Shown: positions 1 through 6,928 of the stretch, piece by piece | Layout: every line of letters begins with the position of its first letter | How positions within the stretch are numbered: the first letter of the stretch is position 1 | Source of the DNA: an uncultured Prevotellaceae bacterium | GTDB taxonomy: Bacteria; Bacteroidota; Bacteroidia; Bacteroidales; Bacteroidaceae | DNA: 12,157 nt | Assembly: GCA_945787625.1 (NCBI GenBank) | Contig: CALZJL010000017.1 | Location: 1 to 12,157 of the forward strand | Direction: 5' to 3' | Made by a program: the position numbers and the translations under genes | Notes under the pieces: model-generated | Told to the model about the DNA's origin: nothing | Databases searched by the model: none | Seen by the model: only the letters and a program-made list of their open reading frames with translations

Positions 1-1
1 C

Positions 2-28
2 ATTCTCTACAACAATAACAAGGAGTGA
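2..28 (+). CDS. Possible 3' end of an upstream gene
   Basis: One frame reads ILYNNNKE and then TGA at 26-28. In other T9SS bacteria the gene before porV is often porU, the sortase, so this could be its last codons. Eight residues are too few to identify anything. Another frame stops at TAA 16-18 (HSLQQ), so even the frame is uncertain. Confidence 0.2.
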   Translation: MLYNNNKE

Positions 29-40
29 AATGCAGTTATA

Positions 41-99
41 AGGTTGTGAGGTTATGAGGTTGTGAGGTTGTGAGGTTATAAGGTTTTTGGGTTTTTAGG
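41..99. repeat. Tandem octamer repeat AGGTTNNN upstream of porV
   Basis: Seven consecutive 8-bp units start at 41, 49, 57, 65, 73, 81 and 89: AGGTTGTG, AGGTTATG, AGGTTGTG, AGGTTGTG, AGGTTATA, AGGTTTTT, GGGTTTTT, followed by AGG. The preceding CAGTTATA (33-40) looks like a further degenerate unit. The tract ends about 20 bases before the porV start codon, and no TAnnTTTG box is seen in these first 119 bases. The same AGGTTNNN unit recurs at 11011-11042. A role in varying porV expression is possible but is inference. Confidence 0.85.
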
Positions 100-119
100 A
101 TTATCAAATCTTCCTATAC

Positions 120-1298
120 ATGAAGAGAGTTGTTATATATATATTGATTATGGTATCGGCACTTGCTGCCAATGCACAGCAGACGCTCAAGGGTGCGTTT
201 CGACCGGAAATATTCGGTGTCACTTCGTTGTCAATAGCACCAGATGCCCGTGGTGCGTCTATGGGCGATATGGGTGTGGCGACCGATGCCGACGCAAACA
301 GCCAGTATTGGAACTGTGCGAAGTATCCGTTCAATATAGCGCGTGCAGGTATCAGCGGGTCGTATACTCCATGGCTTCGTAAGATAGTCTCCGGTATAAA
401 TCTTGCCAACATATCGGGATTCTACCGTATAGGTGAGTATTCGGCTTTGAGCGGCTCGCTGCGATACTTTGGAATGGGTGAGGTCAGCACACTGGATATG
501 GGTTATACCATGCGCCCTTACGAACTTGCCATAGACGTGGCGTACAGCCGTATGCTGTCGCAGACATTTTCTATGGGAGTAGCACTGCGAGGCATTTTCT
601 CCAACATGAACTACGACCCTTCGCAGGAAGCGACATTAGGCAAGGCCTTTGCAGCAGATGTCACCATGTATCATCAGGGCTATCTGATGATAGGCAATCG
701 CGAGTGTGCCCTCTCGTGGGGACTGTCGCTCACCAATATCGGTACTAAAATCAACATGGGCAACTCTACTCACAGCGAGTTCCTCCCTGCAATGTTTATG
801 CTTGGCATCAATATGACCGTACCTATCAACGAATACAACAGATTCTCTTTCGGTGTGGAGATGAGCAAGCCTATGGTACCTACCATGCCAGTACAGCAGA
901 TGGACGAGGAGGGCACGGTGATTGAGTCAGACGAGGCTTATGCGAAGCGACTCGAAGAGGACTACTATTCAATCAGTTCGATAGCAGGTATTTTCAAGAG
1001 TTGGGGTGATGCCCCAGGAGGTTTTGCCGAGGAGATGAAGGAGTTTCGCTGGAGTCTCGGTGCAGAATACACCTACAATGATCGCTTCATGCTACGTGCA
1101 GGGTACCATTACGAGAGCCCAGAGAAGGGTAACCGCCAGTATGCTACGGTGGGTGCTGGCTTCAAGATGAGCGTGTTTACCATAGATGCTGCCTATTGTA
1201 TAGCGACGGCACAGGGCAACCCTTTGGATCAGACGATGCGCTTCTCGCTCGGTTTTGACCTCGATGGTATGAAGGATTTGTTTGGCAAGCGAAGATGA
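120..1298 (+). CDS. porV: Type IX secretion system outer membrane protein PorV (LptO)
   Basis: PorV is a FadL-like outer membrane beta-barrel. In the T9SS it shuttles substrates from the translocon SprA to the PorU sortase attachment complex. The 392-residue product starts with a signal peptide (residues 1-19, cleavage after ANA before QQ). Next comes the family hallmark around residues 38-70, with PDARGASMGD and then NSQYWNCAKYPF. A late family block IFKSWGDAPGGF lies at 291-302, and the protein ends in amphipathic beta-strands such as MRFSLGFDL (373-381). Length matches PorV homologues. The start is the first ATG that gives a complete signal peptide, with no Shine-Dalgarno site, as is normal in Bacteroidetes. 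The lipoprotein gene follows at once, its earliest ATG overlapping this TGA. The identification is from family recall; the presence of a working T9SS is inferred. Confidence 0.9.
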   Translation: MKRVVIYILIMVSALAANAQQTLKGAFRPEIFGVTSLSIAPDARGASMGDMGVATDADANSQYWNCAKYPFNIARAGISGSYTPWLRKIVSGINLANISGFYRIGEYSALSGSLRYFGMGEVSTLDMGYTMRPYELAIDVAYSRMLSQTFSMGVALRGIFSNMNYDPSQEATLGKAFAADVTMYHQGYLMIGNRECALSWGLSLTNIGTKINMGNSTHSEFLPAMFMLGINMTVPINEYNRFSFGVEMSKPMVPTMPVQQMDEEGTVIESDEAYAKRLEEDYYSISSIAGIFKSWGDAPGGFAEEMKEFRWSLGAEYTYNDRFMLRAGYHYESPEKGNRQYATVGAGFKMSVFTIDAAYCIATAQGNPLDQTMRFSLGFDLDGMKDLFGKRR

Positions 1299-1303
1299 CA
1301 GGT

Positions 1304-1663
1304 ATGAAAAAAAAATATATGATGTTGCTGCTCGCGACGGCTATGATATGTGGTTGCGGCAACAGAGACGACGACCCGCAGCTCAAGGCTGCCCGAATGC
1401 TCGGGCAGTCGCGTGAGTTATTGGCTCAAGGCAAATATGATGCTGCCCGCGACACTCTGCTGAGTATGCGCGTGCAGTGTCCTACTGCTGTCGAAGCAAG
1501 AGCACAGGGTATATTGCTGCTCGACAGCATTGAACTGCTCGCAGCCATTGACAGTCTCAAAGAGGCTGAGGGAGAGCAGTGGAAGCAACTCGATGTGAAA
1601 CGCGAGTTTTTTGAGCGTAAGCTCGACATAGACAAGCGCAAGCACCAATCCCGCAAACAGTAG
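1304..1663 (+). CDS. Small lipoprotein with one TPR-like helical hairpin
   Basis: The 119-residue product begins MKKKYMMLLL, a basic n-region plus hydrophobic core, followed by a lipobox I-C-G-C whose lipidated cysteine is residue 18. After it come G-N-R and three aspartates, an acidic stretch reminiscent of the Bacteroidetes lipoprotein surface-export signal. Residues about 29-66 (from AARMLGQSRELLAQGKYDAA) look like a TPR-type helix pair. The C-terminal third is highly charged and helical, possibly a coiled coil. An earlier ATG at 1295 overlaps the porV TGA as ATGA and would add MTG; I prefer 1304 because it gives the usual lipoprotein start. Tight linkage to porV suggests an envelope role, perhaps with the T9SS. 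I do not recognise a named family. Confidence 0.75.
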   Translation: MKKKYMMLLLATAMICGCGNRDDDPQLKAARMLGQSRELLAQGKYDAARDTLLSMRVQCPTAVEARAQGILLLDSIELLAAIDSLKEAEGEQWKQLDVKREFFERKLDIDKRKHQSRKQ

Positions 1664-1686
1664 TACACTTCCTCACTTCCAAATCA

Positions 1687-3180
1687 ATGAGACAGCTCAC
1701 AGACGCAGACCTGGCACAGATACTCGATACTCCCATGTTTCATCGCATCGGACAGATAGCAGATGAGATGGGGGTGGAATGCTATGTGGTGGGAGGATAT
1801 GTCAGAGACCTGTTTCTCGACCGTCCGAGCAAGGACATAGACTGCGTGGTAGTACGCAGCCAGCTCGTCCGAGATGCTGATACGGAGGACGGCTTGGTCA
1901 CCCCTGGCATAGCCTTGGCGAGACGCCTTGGCAAGGAGTTGGGACGCGGTGCCAATGTGTCGGTCTTCAAAAACTTTGGTACGGCTCAGGTCAAGTGGCA
2001 TGGACAGGAAGTAGAGTTTGTGGGAGCACGACGCGAGAGCTACAATCGTGGCAGTCGCAAACCAGTAGTCGAAGATGGTACGCTCGAAGACGATCTGGAC
2101 AGGCGTGACTTTACCATAAATGCTTTGGCAATACAGTTGAATGAGGACAAGTTCGGACAGCTCGTAGATCGCTTCGACGGACTGCTTGATATGGAGGATC
2201 GTATCATTGCCACACCTCTCGACCCTGACATCACGTTCAGCGATGACCCTCTGAGAATGATGCGCTGTGTGCGTTTTGCTACTCAACTGCGTTTCCAGAT
2301 AGAGGAAGCTACTGCCGATGCTCTCTGCCGCAATGCAGAGCGTATCAGGATTATCTCGCAGGAGCGTATCATCGACGAACTCAACAAAATTATGCTCTCG
2401 CCCGTGCCGAGCATTGGCTTCGTCGAGCTCGAACGTTCAGGGCTACTCGACATCATACTGCCCGAGATTGCCGCCCTGCGAGGTGTGGAGAGTCGCAATG
2501 GCAGGGCACATAAGGACAACTTCTACCATACGCTCGAAGTGCTTGACAATATCTCAAGGGAGACCTCCAATCTCTATCTCCGCTGGGCAGCCTTGCTCCA
2601 CGACATAGGCAAACCGAAGTCCAAGCGCTGGGAGCCGTCTGCTGGTTGGACCTTCCACAACCACAACTATATCGGCATGAAGATGATACAGCCCCTGTTT
2701 CGCCGTATGAAGCTGCCCATGGACGAGCGTATGCACTATGTAGAAAAGCTCGTGTCGATGCACATGCGCCCACAGGTGATAGCCGACGACGAAGTGACGG
2801 ATTCGGCAGTGCGTCGTATGCTGTTTGAGGCAGGTGAGGATATAGATGATCTGATGACTCTGTGTGAGGCAGACATTACCTCTAAGAATGCCCAGAAGAA
2901 ACAGCGTTTCCTCGACAACTTCCGCCTCGTCCGCGAGAAAATCATAGACCTTCAGGAGCGCGACAATTACCGCACATGGACCAATCCCATCTCAGGCGAG
3001 GAGATAATGGCTACGTTCGGACTCCGCCCTTGCCGCGAGGTAGGACTGCTCAAGCAGGCAGTCAAGGATGCTATCTGGGAGTCGCGCATATCCGGAGACC
3101 ACGACACGGCGTTTGCCTATATGCTCACAGAGGCAGAAAAACTCGGTCTGCGACGCGTTGACGAGCCCGGCATGGAGTAG
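1687..3180 (+). CDS. cca: CCA tRNA nucleotidyltransferase with HD domain
   Basis: This cytoplasmic enzyme adds or repairs the 3'-CCA end of tRNA using CTP and ATP. The 497-residue product has the class II nucleotidyltransferase motifs in order. They are the GGYVRD loop at 36-41, metal-binding D50-I-D52, RRDFTINALA at 139-148 (nucleotide fold and ribose discrimination), and DPLRMMRCVRF at 187-197. The neck and body helices follow. An HD phosphohydrolase domain starts about residue 275, with H281 and the H305-D306 pair in AALLHDIGKPK; in some relatives this domain removes 2',3'-cyclic phosphates. Length is usual for the Bacteroidetes HD-fused form. The start is 23 bases after the lipoprotein stop, so cotranscription with porV is plausible. 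Sequence alone does not exclude a poly(A) polymerase or an A-adding or CC-adding specialist. Confidence 0.92.
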   Translation: MRQLTDADLAQILDTPMFHRIGQIADEMGVECYVVGGYVRDLFLDRPSKDIDCVVVRSQLVRDADTEDGLVTPGIALARRLGKELGRGANVSVFKNFGTAQVKWHGQEVEFVGARRESYNRGSRKPVVEDGTLEDDLDRRDFTINALAIQLNEDKFGQLVDRFDGLLDMEDRIIATPLDPDITFSDDPLRMMRCVRFATQLRFQIEEATADALCRNAERIRIISQERIIDELNKIMLSPVPSIGFVELERSGLLDIILPEIAALRGVESRNGRAHKDNFYHTLEVLDNISRETSNLYLRWAALLHDIGKPKSKRWEPSAGWTFHNHNYIGMKMIQPLFRRMKLPMDERMHYVEKLVSMHMRPQVIADDEVTDSAVRRMLFEAGEDIDDLMTLCEADITSKNAQKKQRFLDNFRLVREKIIDLQERDNYRTWTNPISGEEIMATFGLRPCREVGLLKQAVKDAIWESRISGDHDTAFAYMLTEAEKLGLRRVDEPGME

Positions 3181-3262
3181 CGATGTCGGTGACAATGTGC
3201 TTTTTTGCGTGTGTAGCAGAAAGTTTGTCTTGGCAGAGACGCATTTTCTTGTTTTTTCTTCG

Positions 3263-3270
3263 TACCTTTG
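3263..3270 (+). promoter_or_regulatory. Promoter -7 box of the PurF-like gene
   Basis: TACCTTTG fits the Bacteroidetes -7 consensus TAnnTTTG and lies 30 bases before the ATG at 3301. No TTTG element is found at the usual 19-21 base spacing upstream, so the -33 half is weak or absent. The box shows that this gene can be transcribed separately from cca. Confidence 0.6.
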
Positions 3271-3300
3271 CGGTGGTATTAAAAAGAAAAGTAAAAAGAT

Positions 3301-4719
3301 ATGGGCGGTTTTTTTGGTACAGTTTCTGAAAAGCCATGCGTGGCTGACCTGTTTTACGGGACTGACTATCAGTCGCATCTTGGTACCCGTAGAGGCGGAA
3401 TGGCCACTTTCGACAAGGAGAAAGGCTTCAAGCGCAGTATCCACAATCTCGAGAGCACCTATTTCCGTACGAAGTTTGAAGACGAGCTTGCTGACTTTTG
3501 CGGCAATAGCGGTATAGGAGTGATTTCCGATACCGATGCGCAGCCATTGCTGATGAATTCGCACCTCGGGCGTTTTGCCTTGGTGACAGTGGCAAAGATT
3601 AACAACCTCGATGAGTTGGCACACCAGATGCTTGCAGAGGGAATGCACCTGAGCGAGTTCTCATCTGGCAAGATCAATCCTACAGAGCTCGTGGCACTGC
3701 TTATCATCAAGGGTAAGGACTATGTAGAGGGTATCGAAAATGTCTACCGTATGGTCAAGGGCTCGTGTTCGATGCTGATTCTTACCGAAGACGGCATAAT
3801 AGCAGCGCGCGATGCTTGGGGACGCACTCCCATCGTCGTAGGCAGGAAAGAAGGAGCCATGGCATTGGCAAGCGAGAGTACAGCATTCTACAATCTGGGC
3901 TTTGACATACTGCACTACATTGGCCCGGGTGAGATTGTCAAGATACAGAGTGATGGTATGCAGGTCTTGCGCCAGCGAAACGAGAAGATGCAGATATGCT
4001 CTTTCCTATGGGTATATTACGGCTTCCCTACCAGCAATTTCGAAGGTGTCAACACCGAAGCTATGCGCAATGCCTGTGGTAGGGCTATGGGTAGCGAAGA
4101 CAAGGATACGGATGCCGATTTCGCCAGTGGTATACCCGACAGTGGCGTAGGTTTTGCTGTAGGTTATGCCGAGGGGCATGAGATACCTTACCGCAGAGCT
4201 ATAGCCAAGTACACCCCGACGTGGCCTCGCAGTTTCACTCCGTCCAATCAAGAGATGCGCAGCCTCGTTGCCAAGATGAAGCTCATTGCCAACAAGGAGA
4301 TGCTCCAGGGCAAGAAGGTGGTCTTCTGCGATGACTCTATAGTGCGCGGCACCCAACTGCGCGACACCACCTCAGAGCTTCACGGACTCGGAGCAAAAGA
4401 GGTACACATGCGCATAGCATGTCCGCCGTTGCTCTATGCCTGTCAGTTCCTCAACTTCACGGCAAGCAAGAGCGAGTTGGAATTGATTACGCGTCAGGTG
4501 ATACGCGACTTTGAGGGAGACATGGACAAGAATGTCGAGGCATACGCCAAGACAGGCTCTCCCGAATACAATCGCATGGTGGCGGAGATAGCCAGACGTC
4601 TGCACCTCGATTCGCTCAAGTTCGCCAAGATAGAGACAATCGTCAATGCTGTGGGACTGCCAAAAGAGTGTATCTGCACGCATTGTTTTGACGGCAGCAG
4701 TTTCCACACACTTGAGTGA
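3301..4719 (+). CDS. PurF-like amidophosphoribosyltransferase lacking glutaminase residues
   Basis: PurF makes 5-phosphoribosylamine from PRPP and glutamine, the first step of purine synthesis. An Ntn glutaminase domain passes ammonia to a phosphoribosyltransferase (PRTase) domain. This 472-residue protein has both regions. In the glutaminase part (1-230) the Cys nucleophile after Met is Gly2 (MGGFFG instead of MCGIFG). By hand alignment to E. coli PurF, Arg73 becomes Ser76, the oxyanion Asn101-Gly102 become Val97-Ala98, and Gln-binding Asp127 becomes Pro127. The PRTase part is retained: IPDSGVG at 278-284 and PRPP loop VVFCDDSIVRGTQ at 340-352. Cysteines C233, C381, C459 and C462 (CTHC) match the four Fe-S ligands of the B. 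subtilis-type enzyme. The flexible loop (KYTPTWPRSF) differs from the usual KNRYVGRTF. I recall similar MGGFFG proteins in other Bacteroidales beside a normal PurF, so it may be an ammonia-dependent or repurposed paralogue. Confidence 0.85.
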   Translation: MGGFFGTVSEKPCVADLFYGTDYQSHLGTRRGGMATFDKEKGFKRSIHNLESTYFRTKFEDELADFCGNSGIGVISDTDAQPLLMNSHLGRFALVTVAKINNLDELAHQMLAEGMHLSEFSSGKINPTELVALLIIKGKDYVEGIENVYRMVKGSCSMLILTEDGIIAARDAWGRTPIVVGRKEGAMALASESTAFYNLGFDILHYIGPGEIVKIQSDGMQVLRQRNEKMQICSFLWVYYGFPTSNFEGVNTEAMRNACGRAMGSEDKDTDADFASGIPDSGVGFAVGYAEGHEIPYRRAIAKYTPTWPRSFTPSNQEMRSLVAKMKLIANKEMLQGKKVVFCDDSIVRGTQLRDTTSELHGLGAKEVHMRIACPPLLYACQFLNFTASKSELELITRQVIRDFEGDMDKNVEAYAKTGSPEYNRMVAEIARRLHLDSLKFAKIETIVNAVGLPKECICTHCFDGSSFHTLE

Positions 4720-4745
4720 AAAGGGCTGCTGATAGCGTAAAGGAT

Positions 4746-4782
4746 AAAAACAGCGAAGGCTTGCCATTGTGGCAAGCCTTCG
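4746..4782 (-). terminator. Rho-independent terminator of the HU gene
   Basis: A perfect 13-bp stem pairs 4754-4766 with 4770-4782 around a 3-base loop. On the minus strand it is followed by TTTTT (4750-4746), giving a classic intrinsic terminator 24 bases after the HU stop. The plus side has no T-tract after the stem, so it would terminate the convergent PurF-like transcript less well. Confidence 0.85.
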
Positions 4783-4805
4783 TCGTGTCTGAGCCAGCAT
4801 TAATC

Positions 4806-5117
4806 TTAATCTTTTGGAGCTCTTACCTTCTCCTTGACAGGAGCATTGGCTACCATATCCATAAATTCAGGACATGCCTTGAATGAAGGAATGTAGTGCT
4901 CGGGCACAACCAAAGTCTCGCCCTTGGTGATGTTGCGTGCAGTCTTCTGAGCACGCTTCTTGAGTATGATACTGCCAAATCCACGGAGATAAATATTTTC
5001 TCCTCCAGCCATTGTGCGCTTGGTGACATCCATGAACGCCTCAATAGTCGTGAGCACCATAGCCTGATCTACACCTGTCTCTTGTGAGATAGTACGTACA
5101 AGTTCCTGTTTTGTCAT
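4806..5117 (-). CDS. HU/IHF-family DNA-binding protein
   Basis: This is a small dimeric nucleoid protein that bends DNA. The 103-residue product begins MTKQELVRTISQETG, the helical dimerisation region. It continues to the beta-arm block RGFGSIILKKR (45-55) and ARNITKGETLVV (60-71), then PSFKACPEF (78-86). By alignment with E. coli HU the arm-tip RNP motif is R61-N62-I63, so the intercalating proline is isoleucine. I recall this as common in Bacteroidetes HU-like proteins. A short charged tail (VKEKVRAPKD) extends past the usual 90-residue HU end. It is monocistronic, with its own promoter and terminator. It may be a paralogue rather than the main HU. Confidence 0.92.
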   Translation of the reverse strand: MTKQELVRTISQETGVDQAMVLTTIEAFMDVTKRTMAGGENIYLRGFGSIILKKRAQKTARNITKGETLVVPEHYIPSFKACPEFMDMVANAPVKEKVRAPKD

Positions 5118-5185
5118 AATATGAATTTTTATGTATTTAGATTATATTTTGCTAAAAGTCTTTTCCTCTTTTTGTAAAACGCGTA

Positions 5186-5217
5186 CAAAGATAAGCAAAA
5201 ATATTCGTAAGTGCAAA
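5186..5217 (-). promoter_or_regulatory. Near-consensus Bacteroidetes promoter of the HU gene
   Basis: On the minus strand TTTG (5217-5214) is followed after exactly 20 bases by TATCTTTG (5193-5186). This is a full match to the Bacteroidetes sigma consensus TTTG-N19-21-TAnnTTTG. The predicted start lies about 60 bases before the ATG at 5117, leaving an AT-rich leader. Confidence 0.8.
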
Positions 5218-5251
5218 TTTTACACTCGTTTTATTCTTGATTATCACTTTT

Positions 5252-5407
5252 TTAATCTTCTTCAGTAAGGGCGTCGTAGATTCGCTTCATCTTCTCGGCG
5301 ATATTGTCGTGATAATACACGTAGTCGAGATAGCCCAGAATGTAGGTAAAGAGGGCAAATCCACCCCAACATACCCACCAGAGATGTTCGCTCAGTAATT
5401 CTTTCAT
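5252..5407 (-). CDS. 51-residue single-pass membrane protein
   Basis: The product runs from MKELLSEHLWWV to ALTEED. It has one hydrophobic segment at about residues 9-32, rich in Trp and Tyr (LWWVCWGGFALF, then TYILGYLDYVYY), and a charged C-terminal tail (about 33-51, HDNIAEKMKR). The ATG at 5407 is 29 bases beyond the CobW stop on the same strand, with no promoter box between, so it is probably the last gene of that operon. A longer reading in this frame extends through the 3' end of the CobW gene and is less likely. I do not recognise a family. Topology, and any link to metal handling, are inference. Confidence 0.6.
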   Translation of the reverse strand: MKELLSEHLWWVCWGGFALFTYILGYLDYVYYHDNIAEKMKRIYDALTEED

Positions 5408-5436
5408 GGCAATTTTATCAGTGTTGTAGGGGAAGT

Positions 5437-6711
5437 TTAATCCATCAGACACGCTTCGAGCTTGCTGCGAAGATCCTCTTTGTCCATGTGCTGGCCTATG
5501 AAGACAATCTTCTGCATACGGTCGCCATAGGTCTCGTCCCAATCGGCCTGAAGCTGTTTGTCGCGTGCGAGAATAGGCTTGAGCTCATCTTCAGGCATAG
5601 TGGCATACCATTGTCCTGCCTGCTTGAGCGACACCTGTCTTCCTGCCTGCTCGAAGAGGTAACACATATCCTGTTCGTCCTTGAAGTAGCACATGCCCTT
5701 GGCTCGTATGATGCTCTTGGGCCACTGGCGTGCCACAAAGTGGTCAAACAGCCCGAGATTCATAGGACGTCGGGAGAAGAACACCCAGGTGCTGATGCCA
5801 TACTCATCGCCGTGAGAATGACCGTGCTCATGGTCATGACCACAATGACAGATACCATGCTCGTGGTCGCAGTGACTATGGTCTTCATGATGATGCTCAT
5901 GATGATGCTCGTGTTCGTGCTCATGATGATGCTCGTGCTCGTGTTCGTGTTCGTGCTCGTGGTTGTGTTCGGGATTCTCGATTTCCTCTATCCATCGAGC
6001 ACTCGTAGCCACAGTGTCGAAGTCAAACATGTTCGTGTCGAGAATGCGCTCAAACTCGATCTCTCCATAGTCGCAGTCTATAATCTCCGCCTTAGGCTGG
6101 ATAGTGTGGAGAATCTGTCGTATACGCATGAGCTCGTCGGGACTCACTTCGCTTGCCTTATTGAGCAGGATTATGTTGCAAAACTCAATCTGCTGAATGA
6201 CAAGGTTGGCGATGTCCTCCTCGGCGAGGGTGTTGCCCGTCAGGTCGAGACCAGAGTTGAACTCGTCCTTCAGACGCAGCGCATCTACTACCGAGCAGAT
6301 ACAGTCGAGCGTCGGTATATGATCAATCTCTACAGGGTCAGCCTCGCTGTAAGCTATGCTCTGCTCGTAGGCACAGATAGTCTGCGCTATGGGTGCAGGC
6401 TCGCAGATGCCGCTGGCCTCGATGACTATATAGTCGAAACGCTCACTCTCTATGATGTCGCGCATCTGCTGTATGAGATCCATCTTGAGCGAGCAGCAGA
6501 TACAACCATTTTGGAGTGCTATGAGCGAATCGTCCTGTTGGTCGACGATTCCACCCTTCTGTATGAGGTCAGCGTCGATGTTGACCTCGCCGATGTCGTT
6601 GACGATTACGGCAAATCTGATGCCGCGGTTGTTGTTGAGTATGCGGTTGAGCAGGGTAGTCTTGCCGCTGCCCAAATATCCGGTAATAAGCAGAACTTTA
6701 GTGGTTTTCAT
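5437..6711 (-). CDS. CobW-family GTPase, probable metal (zinc) chaperone
   Basis: CobW/COG0523 proteins use GTP to deliver metal, often zinc, to client proteins in the cytoplasm. In this 424-residue protein the Walker A is GYLGSGKTT (11-19). The family's metal motif CxCC is C70-I-C72-C73, and the switch/Walker B-like IVIEASG spans 95-101. The guanine motif NKxD appears as NKAS (184-187), with serine in place of aspartate. Residues 249-300 form a His-rich linker with 27 histidines plus C281, C288 and C290. A CobW C-terminal domain follows (about 305-424, from ISTWVFFSRRP). The gene is 34 bases beyond the DUF4250 stop with no promoter box between, so it is probably cotranscribed with DUF1846-DUF4250. 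No zinc-regulator (Zur) site was identified. The metal and client are not shown by the sequence. Confidence 0.92.
   Translation of the reverse strand: MKTTKVLLITGYLGSGKTTLLNRILNNNRGIRFAVIVNDIGEVNIDADLIQKGGIVDQQDDSLIALQNGCICCSLKMDLIQQMRDIIESERFDYIVIEASGICEPAPIAQTICAYEQSIAYSEADPVEIDHIPTLDCICSVVDALRLKDEFNSGLDLTGNTLAEEDIANLVIQQIEFCNIILLNKASEVSPDELMRIRQILHTIQPKAEIIDCDYGEIEFERILDTNMFDFDTVATSARWIEEIENPEHNHEHEHEHEHEHHHEHEHEHHHEHHHEDHSHCDHEHGICHCGHDHEHGHSHGDEYGISTWVFFSRRPMNLGLFDHFVARQWPKSIIRAKGMCYFKDEQDMCYLFEQAGRQVSLKQAGQWYATMPEDELKPILARDKQLQADWDETYGDRMQKIVFIGQHMDKEDLRSKLEACLMD
5812..5967 (-). repeat. Low-complexity DNA encoding the His/Glu-rich linker
   Basis: Repeated CAC/CAT and GAG/GAA codons encode alternating His-Glu runs (residues 249-300 of the CobW protein). 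The simple-sequence character makes length changes by slippage likely, in multiples of 3 if function is kept. Confidence 0.8.
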
Positions 6712-6745
6712 ATGTTTTGATAGTAAATAGCGTCAGAACAGTCTT

Positions 6746-6928
6746 TTACCAAAACTTGTTAGTCTCAGGGTTGTACTCCATGCCTATGCTGCCGAGTATG
6801 GTAGTGATTATCTCCTTGTCCACACCGAGGTCGGCACATAGCTCATCAAGATCTGAGTAGTAGTCACGTAGCTTCATGTTGACGAAACTCATAAGCATGA
6901 ACGGGTCTTTTGGCAGTTCGTCCATCAT
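6746..6928 (-). CDS. DUF4250 domain-containing protein
   Basis: The 60-residue product MMDELPKDPFML...ETNKFW matches the DUF4250 pattern: LPKDPxMLxSFVNxKLRDYY, then LDELCxDLxVDK, then a C-terminal GMEYNPETNKF. The family is small, soluble and of unknown function. The start at 6928 overlaps the DUF1846 TGA as ATGATG (6928-6923); the second ATG at 6925 is equally possible. A start at 6949 would prepend MRPCNQE and overlap DUF1846 more deeply, which is less likely. The overlap implies translational coupling to the DUF1846 gene. Confidence 0.85.
   Translation of the reverse strand: MMDELPKDPFMLMSFVNMKLRDYYSDLDELCADLGVDKEIITTILGSIGMEYNPETNKFW

Noticed and set aside
20..41. AAGGAG followed by ATG at 30 as a real gene start
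   Set aside because: The frame stops after three codons (MQL), and Shine-Dalgarno sites are not used much in this phylum.
2992..3648. 218-codon minus-strand frame across cca and the PurF-like gene
   Set aside because: It overlaps two well-supported plus-strand genes and the intergenic promoter, and has no coherent protein features.
5812..5967. His-codon run considered as an intergenic repeat or assembly artefact
   Set aside because: It keeps the CobW frame open and links the GTPase and C-terminal domains, as His-rich linkers do in this family.
5488..6720. 410-codon open frame on the plus strand
   Set aside because: It is the antisense of the CobW gene. Its long Met/Val/Leu-rich run is the complement of the His-Glu codons, and it has no family motif.
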